DNA of 64,000 nt from Chryseobacterium arthrosphaerae (lineage in GTDB: Bacteria > Bacteroidota > Bacteroidia > Flavobacteriales > Weeksellaceae), in the NCBI RefSeq assembly GCF_001684965.1, contig NZ_MAYG01000012.1, forward strand, positions 310,001 to 374,000, in the 5' to 3' direction. The notes below the pieces were generated by a model, which saw only the letters and a list, made by a program, of their open reading frames with translations, was not told the origin of the DNA and did not search any database. The translations under genes and the position numbers were made by a program. Positions 15,015 to 23,578 of the stretch are shown one piece after another. Each line of letters begins with the position of its first letter. The first letter of the stretch is position 1.

Positions 15015-15683
15015 ATGAGAAAAATTCTGAGATTATTTATTCTTTTTCTTCCTTTATCCATCCTGACAAGTTGTTTTGATATTCTGGATAAGGTGAATCT
15101 GAAAGCAGACGGAACAGGAGAGTACACGATTATTCTCAATGCCAGTAAAAGCAAAACAAGGCTGGCTTCCATTTCTAAAATGGAAACCATTAACGGGAAA
15201 AAGGTTCCGAAAAAGGCTGAAATTGAAAATAAAATCAACGAAGCTGCCAGAATTTTCAAAGGAACTCCTGGGATCAGCAATGTGAAAACATCCATGGATT
15301 TTGACAACTACATTGTCAGGCTGAGCTGCAATTTCAAAAAAATTGAAAATATTAATGCCGGACTGGAAAAACTTAAATCTCAGAATATACTGGGAAAGAT
15401 GGTTCCGACACAAATCTACAGCCAAAGTGTTGAAAAAAAGACGCTGACGAGAAATAAGGTCAACACCTTCAAGGCAGATTATGACAAGATGAGTAAGGCA
15501 GATAAAGAAGTCTTTAACGATGCGAAGTATACTTCAATCATGCAGTTTGAAAATGCGGTAAAATCACAGACAAATAATGCCTACCTGCTTTCCCCGAATA
15601 AAAAGGCGCTTAAGCTTGAAGCGGATGTTCTGGACCTCATCCTGCAGAAAAAACAGATACAAAACACCATCCTTTTTCAATAA
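15015..15683 (+). CDS. Unknown lipoprotein, first gene of an envelope operon
   Basis: A 222-residue protein I cannot assign. The start at 15015 gives a clean lipoprotein signal (MRKILRLFILFLPLSILTSC, Cys20); the in-frame ATG at 14985 would put polar residues in front and lies before the -7 box. The mature part begins FDILDKVNLKADGTGEYTII, a pattern seen in LppM-like or beta-sandwich lipoproteins, then Lys-rich helices. It is followed after 17 bases by a 670-residue exported protein and then a membrane-anchored 412-residue protein. The three genes look like one transcription unit for an envelope function. Confidence 0.65.
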   Translation: MRKILRLFILFLPLSILTSCFDILDKVNLKADGTGEYTIILNASKSKTRLASISKMETINGKKVPKKAEIENKINEAARIFKGTPGISNVKTSMDFDNYIVRLSCNFKKIENINAGLEKLKSQNILGKMVPTQIYSQSVEKKTLTRNKVNTFKADYDKMSKADKEVFNDAKYTSIMQFENAVKSQTNNAYLLSPNKKALKLEADVLDLILQKKQIQNTILFQ

Positions 15684-15700
15684 ATTTCTAAACTATAGAC

Positions 15701-17713
15701 ATGAAATCTATCTTATTAAAAACACAAAAAATTATTTTCTTAGTCTTCGGTTTTACCATTGCCTTTGCCCAGAATAGTATGAAAGTTCCGAGTGATGCCG
15801 TATTTTATATGGAAGTCAACGGAAAGCAGCTTAATAACAAAATCAACTGGAATAAACTTAACCCCTTGCTCCATGAATTAAGCAAGAAAAGTAAGGAAAA
15901 ACCTTCGTGGACAGATTATTCCAAAACAGGAATTAAATACGACGCTGTGCAGTATCATTATGCAAGCTTTAATGATTCCATCAAAACATACAACACCCAT
16001 TTTATCATCGATAATAAGGAAAAGTTCCAGGAATTCGTGAATTCTGTAAAGAAAAAAGGGCTGGAGGTATCTAAGAAAAGCAATTATTCGTACGTAGATA
16101 TGGATGATGATATTTTTGTGGCATGGAACGGAAGCCGCGCAGTCCTAAGCATGGTGAGCTACACGAAGCCTTATAAAGATCTCTGGAAAACAGAGGCCGA
16201 GAGTGTTGAAGCTGTTACTGACAGCGCTGTGGCAGTTGCTGCAGACAGTGCTTATATTGAAGAGGAAGTAAAACCATTTGATTATAAAGAAGAAATCAGA
16301 AATCTGAAGGATGATATCAAATACCTGAAAGAAAATATTAAGGAAAATAACCTTGAAATAGCAAGAATTCAAAAGGATATCAAATATCTTCAGAAACATC
16401 ACAAATATCCGAAGGAAAAGGAAAATACTGCAACTCCGGAACCGGAAGATTACCCGGGTGAGGCTGCGGAATATGAAGATTCAGAAGCGGACAAGGCTTA
16501 TCAGAAAGAGCAGGATTCTATCCGTAAAGAAAATTTCAAAATCGTAAAAAAACATGCTGAAGATCATTTTGACCGGTATTTCAGCTCCAACCTTGAAGTA
16601 GAAGCTCCTAAAGAAATGCTGGCTTTCAGAGATGCCGGTTCTGATGTTTTTGTGTATACAGATTACGGAAGAATCGTTAATGAAGGTATTTACGGTAAAA
16701 TGACCAAGTACTATACTTACGGACAGATGTTCAAAAATATGTACAATTCCAATTACTCGTACAATCTGTATTTTGATAAAGATAAAGTAAGACTGGTGAA
16801 TAATTACCAGCATAAAGACGCTGAGATCCAGAAGAGTATCTCATCTGTTTACAAAGGCAAGAAAAACAGAAAACTGCTGGAACTGATCAATGAGAAAAGT
16901 GTTGGTTATTATGCAATGAACGTAGACGGGGCCAAATGTTTTGATGTGATGTACAGCCTTCTTCAGAACTCGGGAGTAGGTGAATACAAGAAGGAAATGG
17001 AGCTGGTCATGGAAACCATGAAAATTATTCTGGATGAAGAAGCCATTGCCAAAATAGCACCCGGAAACGGAATTTTTGTTCTCAATGAACTGAAAACGAA
17101 AAAAGTAGACTACACAGATTATGAATATGATGCAGATTTCAACGAAAAAGAAGTAAAGAAAACCAAGGAAATAGCGGTGCCAAACTTCACTTTCGCTTTT
17201 GCAACCGAGAATGAAGGGTACTGGAACCGTATCTTTAACCTTTTGGCTACTAATAAAAAACTGTCTAAGAAATTCTCTAAAAAAGGTGATTTCTACATCT
17301 TCAAAGACGAGAAAAACGGCGGATATATCGATCAGTTGTTCTTTACTGTAAAAAACGGTGTTGTTTATCTGATGAGTTCTACCGAAAATATTCTTCCTAC
17401 GAACCAGACCGACGTTTCCAGAAAATGGGCGAAAGACTCTGCTAAATATCCGTTATCCGGAAGGTTGGATATTCAGAAGCTTCTGACAGGTCTGGACAAA
17501 GAATTCAAAAGCCCTAAAGAAAGAAGAACGCTGGATGCGATCAGAAAAAATGTAGGCGAACTGTATTATAAAACAGAGGCAAAAGGAGAAAGTATCCAGA
17601 CTGAAATGAATTATATCATCAAAGATTCCTCAGAAAACAGCCTGATGTATTTCTTTGATCTGTTTGACCAGATTTTTAAAACCAAGGAAGAAAAGAAACC
17701 ACAAATATTATAG
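15701..17713 (+). CDS. Exported protein of unknown function (possibly DUF4836-like)
   Basis: A 670-residue protein with signal peptide (MKSILLKTQKIIFLVFGFTI, cleaved after AFAQ). The mature start MKVPSDAVFYMEVNGKQLNN resembles DUF4836-type proteins; this is recollection, not a search. Residues about 195-235 (EEIRNLKDDIKYLKENIKEN) form a strong coiled coil, followed by an acidic Glu/Pro-rich linker. Near residue 470 is DYTDYEYDADFNEKE, which recurs in the next gene. It sits between the lipoprotein gene and a 412-residue anchored protein, and its stop abuts the next ATG (TAGATG). Role unknown; the operon context suggests an envelope-bound complex. Confidence 0.65.
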   Translation: MKSILLKTQKIIFLVFGFTIAFAQNSMKVPSDAVFYMEVNGKQLNNKINWNKLNPLLHELSKKSKEKPSWTDYSKTGIKYDAVQYHYASFNDSIKTYNTHFIIDNKEKFQEFVNSVKKKGLEVSKKSNYSYVDMDDDIFVAWNGSRAVLSMVSYTKPYKDLWKTEAESVEAVTDSAVAVAADSAYIEEEVKPFDYKEEIRNLKDDIKYLKENIKENNLEIARIQKDIKYLQKHHKYPKEKENTATPEPEDYPGEAAEYEDSEADKAYQKEQDSIRKENFKIVKKHAEDHFDRYFSSNLEVEAPKEMLAFRDAGSDVFVYTDYGRIVNEGIYGKMTKYYTYGQMFKNMYNSNYSYNLYFDKDKVRLVNNYQHKDAEIQKSISSVYKGKKNRKLLELINEKSVGYYAMNVDGAKCFDVMYSLLQNSGVGEYKKEMELVMETMKIILDEEAIAKIAPGNGIFVLNELKTKKVDYTDYEYDADFNEKEVKKTKEIAVPNFTFAFATENEGYWNRIFNLLATNKKLSKKFSKKGDFYIFKDEKNGGYIDQLFFTVKNGVVYLMSSTENILPTNQTDVSRKWAKDSAKYPLSGRLDIQKLLTGLDKEFKSPKERRTLDAIRKNVGELYYKTEAKGESIQTEMNYIIKDSSENSLMYFFDLFDQIFKTKEEKKPQIL

Positions 17714-18952
17714 ATGAGCAAAAAGAAGATTATTGTTCCGTTAATTCTCATCCTTGCCGCGGCAGTATATTGGATATTTTTCCACAAGGATAAAACCCTG
17801 AAGTTTATTCCTGAAAATACAGATGCCGTAGTTGTAATCGATGTTAAAAAATTAACAGGGCAATACCTCTTCAGCTTGGTTACTCATCCTTCAAAATGGT
17901 CCGGAAGCCCAACAAAAGATAACCGTTCGGTATCATTTAAAAATTCAGGAATCAGGGTTCCGGATTTTTTTCAGATCTTTCATGTCAGAGATTCGAAATT
18001 TTCCGAATGGTATAGTGTTCTGGAGCTTAAAGACTCCCGGAAATTCATAGCCTTCCTGAAGTCACGTCAGTTTATTGATAAAGGAAACGGGAACTTTCAG
18101 AAAGATCAGATTTTTATTGCAATCGAAAAAGAATATTGCATTGCGGGAACTTCTGACCAGGCTTTTGAATCGATTAAAAAGCAGCTTCTCCAGACGCCTG
18201 GCAACAGTAAATGGAATGCCGGCCAGTTGATTCACAATACAGCAGCAAGTATCTCATTTATTTCAGGACAAAAGATTCAGAATTTCTCCGTTGAAGTGAA
18301 AGATGATGAAATTGAGATCAGAAACAGTCCGGATACGAAGATATTCAATTCCATTGCTTCCAGGCTGCAGAAGGGAAATCACTTTCTGGAAATGGAACTG
18401 GATGCGGAGAATGTAAAAAACTATGCCCGCTTTTTCAATAAAAGCCTGGCTGATTCATCAGATATCACTTATCTCAGAGCCGCTGCTGATCTTGAGCAGG
18501 TAAATGATACCATCATCAGTTATGAATATGATGATGATTTTAATGAAATCGAAAAAAAGACAGTTCAGAAAATTACGCAACCTGATTATATTGTAGATCT
18601 TCAAAGCCGCATACCCGGAAAAACATGGGAATATTTTCAGGCTAAAAAATGGATTAATGCCCAGGATCAATTCACAGCGATTCCTTTTCAGCCCAATACG
18701 ATCAGTAAGACCAGCAGTGGAGTGATCATACAATCTACAAGGAAACCAGTTTCACTTTCACCGGGAGTAAAAGAAAATTATATTCTGATCCGGAACAATC
18801 CCCTGTTATTTTCTTCCCTGAAAACATTAAGCGAAACAGAAAAAAAGATCATTTCCGGCATTGACTATATCCTGTATGTGAATAAAGCCAAGGATTACCG
18901 GATCACAGTGAAAGCAAAGAAAGGTGAACTGCCTTTAATTTTAAGATGGTAA
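17714..18952 (+). CDS. Membrane-anchored protein related to its upstream neighbour
   Basis: A 412-residue protein with an N-terminal membrane anchor (IIVPLILILAAAVYWIFF, residues 5-22) and the rest outside the cytoplasm. FIPENTDAVVVIDVKKLTGQ parallels VPSDAVFYMEVNGKQLNN of the previous protein, and SYEYDDDFNEIEKKTVQKIT parallels its DYEYDADFNEKEVKKTKEIA. The two are therefore probably distant paralogues, one free and one anchored. It directly abuts the previous stop codon. No enzymatic motif is visible and no known family is claimed. Confidence 0.65.
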   Translation: MSKKKIIVPLILILAAAVYWIFFHKDKTLKFIPENTDAVVVIDVKKLTGQYLFSLVTHPSKWSGSPTKDNRSVSFKNSGIRVPDFFQIFHVRDSKFSEWYSVLELKDSRKFIAFLKSRQFIDKGNGNFQKDQIFIAIEKEYCIAGTSDQAFESIKKQLLQTPGNSKWNAGQLIHNTAASISFISGQKIQNFSVEVKDDEIEIRNSPDTKIFNSIASRLQKGNHFLEMELDAENVKNYARFFNKSLADSSDITYLRAAADLEQVNDTIISYEYDDDFNEIEKKTVQKITQPDYIVDLQSRIPGKTWEYFQAKKWINAQDQFTAIPFQPNTISKTSSGVIIQSTRKPVSLSPGVKENYILIRNNPLLFSSLKTLSETEKKIISGIDYILYVNKAKDYRITVKAKKGELPLILRW

Positions 18953-19004
18953 AACATCAGCAACTCCTAAAAATGAATAAGTAGTAATGGCCCAGTCAGA
19001 AGTT

Positions 19005-19325
19005 ATGTTGCTCAAAACGTTTACGCATTATTTTTTACATCTGGTTTTTCCGGTGTTTATCGCATTGATCTTTTATCGCAAAAACTGGAAGAAAGTATAT
19101 CTGATCTTACTGGCAACAATGCTTGTAGATCTGGACCACCTTTTTGCCAATCCCATTTTTGATCCTTCAAGAAACAGTATAGGATTTCATTTCCTCCATT
19201 CTTATTATGCCATTGCAGTCTATATTCTGATGCTTTTCTTCAAAGGAAATATCAGGATTATAGCCATTGGGTTGCTGTTTCATATGTTCACGGATTTTCA
19301 GGATTTTACCTGGTGGAATCATTAA
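19005..19325 (+). CDS. Small membrane protein, DUF6122-like
   Basis: A 106-residue inner-membrane protein with about four hydrophobic segments. I prefer ATG 19005 (MLLKTFTHYFLHLVFPVFIA) because this is how relatives usually begin; ATG 18987 adds six residues. Conserved-looking residues are the early HYFLH and LVDLDHLFANPIFDPSRNSIGFHFLHS, an Asp/His-rich pattern typical of membrane metal-dependent hydrolase-like families (compare the DUF457/YdjM style DxDH). FHMFTDFQDFTWW ends the protein. Function unknown. It follows the envelope operon by 52 bases on the same strand. Confidence 0.7.
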   Translation: MLLKTFTHYFLHLVFPVFIALIFYRKNWKKVYLILLATMLVDLDHLFANPIFDPSRNSIGFHFLHSYYAIAVYILMLFFKGNIRIIAIGLLFHMFTDFQDFTWWNH

Positions 19326-19391
19326 AATATCATTAATATTTTCTTTTAATATTTCAAATTCTGTAGATTTTTTGTACTTTGTAGTCACTTT

Positions 19392-20462
19392 ATGAAGCCT
19401 AAAGAATTTTTACATTACACATACATTCTTCCTCTCCTTACGGTAGGGTACTACTTTTCCGGATTGATGGGAACCGGGGTTATTTATGATATTATTGCCG
19501 GGGTTCTGCTTATCGGGAGTGTTTTATCCGCAGTGCATCACGCCGAGATGGTAGCTCATAAAGTAGGGGAGCCTTTCGGAACCATTATCCTGGCGCTCTG
19601 TATCACCATCATTGAAGTGGCATTGATCATCTCACTGATGGTAGCCGGTGGAGATCAGGCGATCACACTGGCCAGAGATACCGTTTTTGCTGCCGTAATG
19701 CTGATCCTCAATGGAATCCTTGGAATCTGTATTCTGGTAGGTGGCGTTAAATATCATGAGCAGTTTTTTGCCAGAACATCTGCTACTACTTATCTCGTAA
19801 GTATTGTTTCTATTCTTATTCTTACCCTTGTACTTCCTAATTTTACTTCAAGTGTCAACGGGCCTTTTTATAACGAAGCCCAGCTTATTTTTGTGTCTAT
19901 TGCCTGTCTTGTGATCTATGGTGTATTCCTGATGGTGCAGACCGTTCGTCACAGAAGTTACTTTATTGTCCCTGATGAGCATCCTGAAGAGCATTATATT
20001 CCTTCGTTAACGAAAACAATGATAAGTTTCGTATTCCTTGTGGTTTGTCTGGTGATTGTCGTTTTAATGGCAAAAGGTCTTTCCGATACTATTGAAGGGA
20101 TGGTACAGAGTGTAGGAGCTCCTAAATCTTTGGTTGGGGTAATCATTGCAGCAGTGGTTCTTCTTCCTGAAGGGGTTGCTGCTATACGGGCGGCAAGATC
20201 CAATCAGATCCAGTCCAGCTTAAACCTTGCCCTGGGTTCTGCCCTTGCCAGTATCGGGCTTACGATACCTGCCGTATCTACGGTGTGTATTCTGTACGAT
20301 ATTCCACTGGTGCTGGGATTAGACAAAAAAGATATTATCCTGCTTTCTTTATCCGTATTTATTGTAATGCTTTCCCTGAGCCGCGGAAAAACAAATATCC
20401 TATACGGGACTGTTCTTCTGGTGAATCTGGCGGCTTATATCTTTACGGTAATTGTTCCTTAA
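19392..20462 (+). CDS. ChaA-type Ca2+/cation:H+ antiporter
   Basis: A 356-residue inner-membrane protein with about ten hydrophobic segments, of the CaCA superfamily. The first alpha repeat is GEPFGTIILALCITIIEVAL (residues 59-78), with the acidic ion-binding Glu; the second is PEGVAAIRAARSNQIQSSLN then LALGSALASIGLTIPAV. These are the diagnostic inverted repeats of ChaA/y4hA transporters. HHAEMVAHKV precedes the first repeat as in ChaA. It exports Ca2+, Na+ or K+ in exchange for protons; which ion cannot be told here. It is convergent with the truncated haemoglobin gene, with only 30 bases between and no clear hairpin. Confidence 0.88.
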   Translation: MKPKEFLHYTYILPLLTVGYYFSGLMGTGVIYDIIAGVLLIGSVLSAVHHAEMVAHKVGEPFGTIILALCITIIEVALIISLMVAGGDQAITLARDTVFAAVMLILNGILGICILVGGVKYHEQFFARTSATTYLVSIVSILILTLVLPNFTSSVNGPFYNEAQLIFVSIACLVIYGVFLMVQTVRHRSYFIVPDEHPEEHYIPSLTKTMISFVFLVVCLVIVVLMAKGLSDTIEGMVQSVGAPKSLVGVIIAAVVLLPEGVAAIRAARSNQIQSSLNLALGSALASIGLTIPAVSTVCILYDIPLVLGLDKKDIILLSLSVFIVMLSLSRGKTNILYGTVLLVNLAAYIFTVIVP

Positions 20463-20492
20463 ACAGATACTAAAACGTAATTCCGAACCCTG

Positions 20493-20873
20493 CTAAAGCC
20501 TTCTGGCCAGTTCCATTTTGAAAGCCATAAGCTTGGCAATGTTTTCAGACTTATAAATGGCCATATCGGCATTTTCTCCTGCAAAATTCTCTTCAATTGT
20601 CGTGCGCCACAGCTCAAGCCATCTGTCGAAGTGTTTCTGTTCCATAGCCTGTATTTCATTGATAGGGAAATGTACACCCATAGGATTTCCCTTATAGGTC
20701 ATTTGCCCGAAAAGAATAGACTCCCAGAAGGAATACATTTTCGGAAGGTGCTTATCCCAATCTACTTTCGCAATATCATTAAAGAAGAATCCGATGGTCT
20801 CATCCTTTACAACCCTGGCATAAAATGAATTGACAAGGTGTTCAATATCTTCTCTTGACTCCAGTTTTTTCAT
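20493..20873 (-). CDS. Group III truncated haemoglobin
   Basis: A 126-residue cytoplasmic haem protein. MKKLESREDIEHLVNSFYAR, DWDKHLPKMYSFWESILFGQ and HFPINEIQAMEQKHFDRW are characteristic of group III (trHbP) globins; His81 in QKHFDRW is the proximal haem ligand. Trp50 and Trp89 are also typical. Members bind oxygen, NO or other small ligands; the physiological role varies. The gene is monocistronic and divergent from the KirBac-like channel. A perfect TACATTTG -7 box (20878-20885 on the minus strand) ends five bases before the ATG, so the mRNA may be nearly leaderless. Confidence 0.92.
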   Translation of the reverse strand: MKKLESREDIEHLVNSFYARVVKDETIGFFFNDIAKVDWDKHLPKMYSFWESILFGQMTYKGNPMGVHFPINEIQAMEQKHFDRWLELWRTTIEENFAGENADMAIYKSENIAKLMAFKMELARRL

Positions 20874-20877
20874 ACTT

Positions 20878-20909
20878 CAAATGTACTGCAAAATCAAATG
20901 AGAATCCAA
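20878..20909 (-). promoter_or_regulatory. Truncated haemoglobin promoter, likely leaderless
   Basis: Minus-strand TTG (20907-20909), 21 bases, then TACATTTG (20878-20885). The box ends 5 bases before ATG 20873, so transcription would start at or near the start codon. Confidence 0.5.
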
Positions 20910-20917
20910 TGATTCAA

Positions 20918-20952
20918 TTGATAAAATTCATGAAAACAATATTTTATCTTTG
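20918..20952 (+). promoter_or_regulatory. Promoter for the KirBac-like operon
   Basis: TTG (20918-20920), a slightly long 24-base spacer, then a perfect TATCTTTG (20945-20952). A 9-codon ORF (MKTENEQIK, 20957-20986) begins at about the expected transcription start. Confidence 0.45.
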
Positions 20953-21028
20953 TCTAATGAAAACTGAAAACGAGCAAATAAAATAAATAGTAAGATTTGC
21001 TTCAGGTGTAAAAATAAATGACCTACAA

Positions 21029-22000
21029 ATGACAGGAGGATTCAGAAAAAAGATCCGGCAGAAAAATGCTGAAAACAGTGGTTTCGGAAGCAATGCATCC
21101 GGAAGATTTATCAATAAGGACGGCCTCCCGAATGTGCAGAGAAGAGGCGTAAATGTCTTCAACAGGCTGAGCTGGTATCATACCATGCTGAACCTGTCTT
21201 CTTTCCGGTTTATAGCTTACCTGGTGATTGCTTATGTGCTCGTCAATCTTCTCTTTGCCATGATCTATTATCTGATCGGGGTGGAACATCTGACCGGGAT
21301 AGACAAAAGTGATCCGCTCAACGAGTTTATTGATGTTTTTTTCTTCAGCTCGCAGACTTTCACTACAGTAGGTTACGGAAGGATCGCCCCTGTAGGCTTT
21401 ATGGCCAGTCTTGTGGCGACTTTTGAAGCTTTTCTGGGATTGCTTACCTTTGCCATCGCAACCGGTCTTTTTTATGGGCGGTTTTCAAGGCCACGGGCTT
21501 ACCTGAGATTTTCGGATATTGCAGTTATTGCACCTTTCCAGGAATCCTCTGCATTGATGTTCAGGCTGGCTCCTTTTAAAAATAATGCGCTGACGGATGC
21601 TGATGTTATTGTTTCTGCAGCCATTGAGGTCATAGAAAACGGAACTGCCAAAAGCAATTTTTACAGGTTAGATACCCAATTGAGTAAAATCAATACTCTG
21701 GCCCTGAACTGGACGGTTGTTCATCCTATCAATGAAAATTCCCCGTTTTTCGGATTCTCTGAGGATGATTTTAAAAATACGGATATCGAGATTATCGTTC
21801 AGGTACGGGCTTTTGATGAAGTCTTTTCGAATACCGTGGTTCAGAGATCTTCTTATACTACGGGTGAAATTGTTTACGGAGCGAAATTCGTTCCTATGTA
21901 TTATCCGGATAAAGAAAACCTGAGCACAGTGCTGGATCTGGACAGGATCAATGAATATAGAAGGGAAGAACTTCCGGCATCGCTGAGAAATAAAGAATAA
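21029..22000 (+). CDS. KirBac-like inward-rectifier K+ channel
   Basis: A 323-residue membrane channel. After a basic N-terminus (residues 1-50) comes a slide-helix-like segment (NRLSWYHTMLNLSSF), TM1 (FIAYLVIAYVLVNLLFAMIY), a pore with selectivity filter TVGYGR (Thr113-Arg118), TM2 (LVATFEAFLGLLTFAIATGL) and a C-terminal beta-sandwich (from SRPRAYLRFSDIAVIAPF) of the inward-rectifier type. SRPRAYLRFSDIAVI closely resembles the KirBac cytoplasmic domain entry. It conducts K+ across the inner membrane and gates through the cytoplasmic domain. It directly abuts the YkgJ-family gene (stop at 22000, ATG at 22001). Confidence 0.9.
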   Translation: MTGGFRKKIRQKNAENSGFGSNASGRFINKDGLPNVQRRGVNVFNRLSWYHTMLNLSSFRFIAYLVIAYVLVNLLFAMIYYLIGVEHLTGIDKSDPLNEFIDVFFFSSQTFTTVGYGRIAPVGFMASLVATFEAFLGLLTFAIATGLFYGRFSRPRAYLRFSDIAVIAPFQESSALMFRLAPFKNNALTDADVIVSAAIEVIENGTAKSNFYRLDTQLSKINTLALNWTVVHPINENSPFFGFSEDDFKNTDIEIIVQVRAFDEVFSNTVVQRSSYTTGEIVYGAKFVPMYYPDKENLSTVLDLDRINEYRREELPASLRNKE

Positions 22001-22489
22001 ATGAATTTAGATTTTTATAAAAAACAGGCTTTACAAAAGCAGAAAGACCACAAAAAATTCCTGGACGGACTGAAAAAGAAACCGCCCAAAAAACTTGATT
22101 ATATTGTTCAGGAAACCCATGATGAAGTATTTGAAGAAATAGACTGCCTGCAATGTGCCAATTGCTGTAAAACAACAGGTCCTCTCTATACCGAAAAAGA
22201 TATTGAACGTATTTCTAAACATCTGCGTATGAAGCAGGCTGATTTTGAAGCAAAATTCTTACGGGTAGATGAAGATAATGATAAAGTATTACAGAATCTG
22301 CCCTGCTTTTTCCTGAACGGGGATAATACCTGCTCCATCTATGAAGTAAGACCGAAGGCGTGTCGTGAATATCCTCACACCGATCGTAAAAAGATTTACC
22401 AGATCAATAACCTGATGCTGAAAAATACAGTAATCTGCCCTGCAGCTTTTGAGTTCGTAGAAAAGATGATGAAGAACGTAGCAAAGTAG
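22001..22489 (+). CDS. YkgJ-family cysteine-cluster protein
   Basis: A 162-residue cytoplasmic protein. Cys residues are arranged CLQCANCCK (about residues 47-55), then NLPCFFLNGDNTCSIYEVRP and KACREYPHTD, then ICPAA; this is the YkgJ/UPF0153 zinc- or iron-binding pattern. Function in the family is unknown; some members are flagellin- or metal-linked. Here it is translationally adjacent to a K+ channel gene, which gives no obvious functional clue. It ends at an intrinsic terminator. Confidence 0.85.
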   Translation: MNLDFYKKQALQKQKDHKKFLDGLKKKPPKKLDYIVQETHDEVFEEIDCLQCANCCKTTGPLYTEKDIERISKHLRMKQADFEAKFLRVDEDNDKVLQNLPCFFLNGDNTCSIYEVRPKACREYPHTDRKKIYQINNLMLKNTVICPAAFEFVEKMMKNVAK

Positions 22490-22504
22490 TGTCTCTTCAA
22501 GATT

Positions 22505-22534
22505 TCCGGCCAAATTCAGCCGGATTATTTTTTT
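22505..22534 (+). terminator. Intrinsic terminator after the YkgJ-family gene
   Basis: Stem TCCGGC (22505-22510) with GCCGGA (22519-22524), followed by a T-rich run. Confidence 0.75.
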
Positions 22535-22640
22535 GCAAATTCTTCTTAAATAATTATAAAGTCCGTTAAATAAACCAGTTACGCATAATTTTATAAATGA
22601 TGCCTCGTTTAAGTTAAACAATCATTTAAAGTATTACATT

Positions 22641-22940
22641 ATGAAAAAGTTATTTTTAACGGCCGCATTCACATTGGCCGGTATGATCGCAGTGTCGGCA
22701 CAAACAGAACAGAACAAACCTGCAGAGACCCCTGCCAAGAGCCCATCGACTACACAAACACAACAACCGGATTCAAAGACCAACACCACTACACCAGATA
22801 CCGGTACCACACAGCAGAACACCACAACTACTGTAGAAACAACTCCCGCTACTGAAACAAGTAAAGTAACAACCATGGAGTCTACTAAGCCTACAGATGC
22901 AACGAAAGAAGAAAAAAAAGATAAGAAGAAGAAAAAGTAG
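22641..22940 (+). CDS. Thr/Lys-rich small secreted protein
   Basis: A 99-residue protein with signal peptide MKKLFLTAAFTLAGMIAVSA. The mature chain is low-complexity Thr/Pro/Gln/Asn (for example NTTTPDTGTTQQNTTTTVET) and ends in a run of Lys (DKKKKK). It should be disordered and strongly charged at the C-terminus. No family recognised; a cell-envelope or nucleic-acid/anion-binding role is only speculation. Monocistronic, flanked by terminators. Confidence 0.6.
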   Translation: MKKLFLTAAFTLAGMIAVSAQTEQNKPAETPAKSPSTTQTQQPDSKTNTTTPDTGTTQQNTTTTVETTPATETSKVTTMESTKPTDATKEEKKDKKKKK

Positions 22941-22970
22941 TAGAAATTCATTTTAGCAAACACTAGTCGG

Positions 22971-23002
22971 AATCCTGAAATCTCGTATTTCAGGATTTTT
23001 TT
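22971..23002 (+). terminator. Intrinsic terminator after the Thr-rich gene
   Basis: An 11-bp stem, AATCCTGAAAT (22971-22981) with ATTTCAGGATT (22987-22997), then a T-run. Confidence 0.85.
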
Positions 23003-23073
23003 GGTGTTTTTTGCGTAAAATAACTATATAGGTACTGTTTATTGTGATTGTTCAAAGCTATAAAAGTTAATGT

Positions 23074-23445
23074 CTAATTTGCTTTTTTAGTATCAGTCTC
23101 TTTCATACGGAACTTTACAATTTTACGTACCAGATCCAGCGGAAGAGAGGCATCCATCGGAAACTGTACAGCTCCTTTTGAAAATTTATAATTTCTTTCC
23201 TGAAAATCTTTTTCAAAATGGCTGATACCCTCAGCGCCGGGATAAAAGCCGATATGTTTTTTATATCCTGCAAAATAAACCAAAGGCTTTCCTTTGTATC
23301 TGAAAGCCGGCATCTGATATCCGATATATTCTTCAAGTCCCGGAGCCACTGCATGAATACATTGTCTCAGTTCAATCAGTTTTTCCTGGGTTTCTGCTGG
23401 AAACAGAAGAATATACTCATCAATATTTTTAAAAGTATTTTCCAT
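23074..23445 (-). CDS. DUF1801 / iron-chaperone-like (YdhG) protein
   Basis: A 123-residue cytoplasmic protein. I chose ATG 23445 (MENTFKNIDEYILLFPAETQ); an upstream in-frame ATG at 23484 adds a hydrophobic stretch not typical of the family. EKLIELRQCIHAVAPGLEEY then IGYQMPAFRYKGKPLVYFAGYKKHIGFYP is the DUF1801 core, with PLVYFAGYKKHIGFYP as the diagnostic segment. Relatives include Bacillus YdhG, described as a frataxin-like iron chaperone. It lies downstream of gdhA on the same strand but beyond the gdhA terminator, so it is probably separate. Confidence 0.85.
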   Translation of the reverse strand: MENTFKNIDEYILLFPAETQEKLIELRQCIHAVAPGLEEYIGYQMPAFRYKGKPLVYFAGYKKHIGFYPGAEGISHFEKDFQERNYKFSKGAVQFPMDASLPLDLVRKIVKFRMKETDTKKAN

Positions 23446-23541
23446 ACCTATAAAAATAAAAAAAAGTACTGCATATAGCAGCACTTTCTCCTTTCACTTT
23501 TTACTTTTTTCCCATTTCCCCGGGAACAGGCTATATTAAAA

Positions 23542-23566
23542 AAGGTCGGGAGTTTTTCCCAACCTT
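23542..23566 (-). terminator. gdhA terminator
   Basis: A 10-position stem with one mismatch pairs 23542-23551 with 23557-23566, followed on the minus strand by a T-run. It lies 13 bases past the gdhA stop codon. Confidence 0.75.
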
Positions 23567-23578
23567 GTCTTTTTATGT

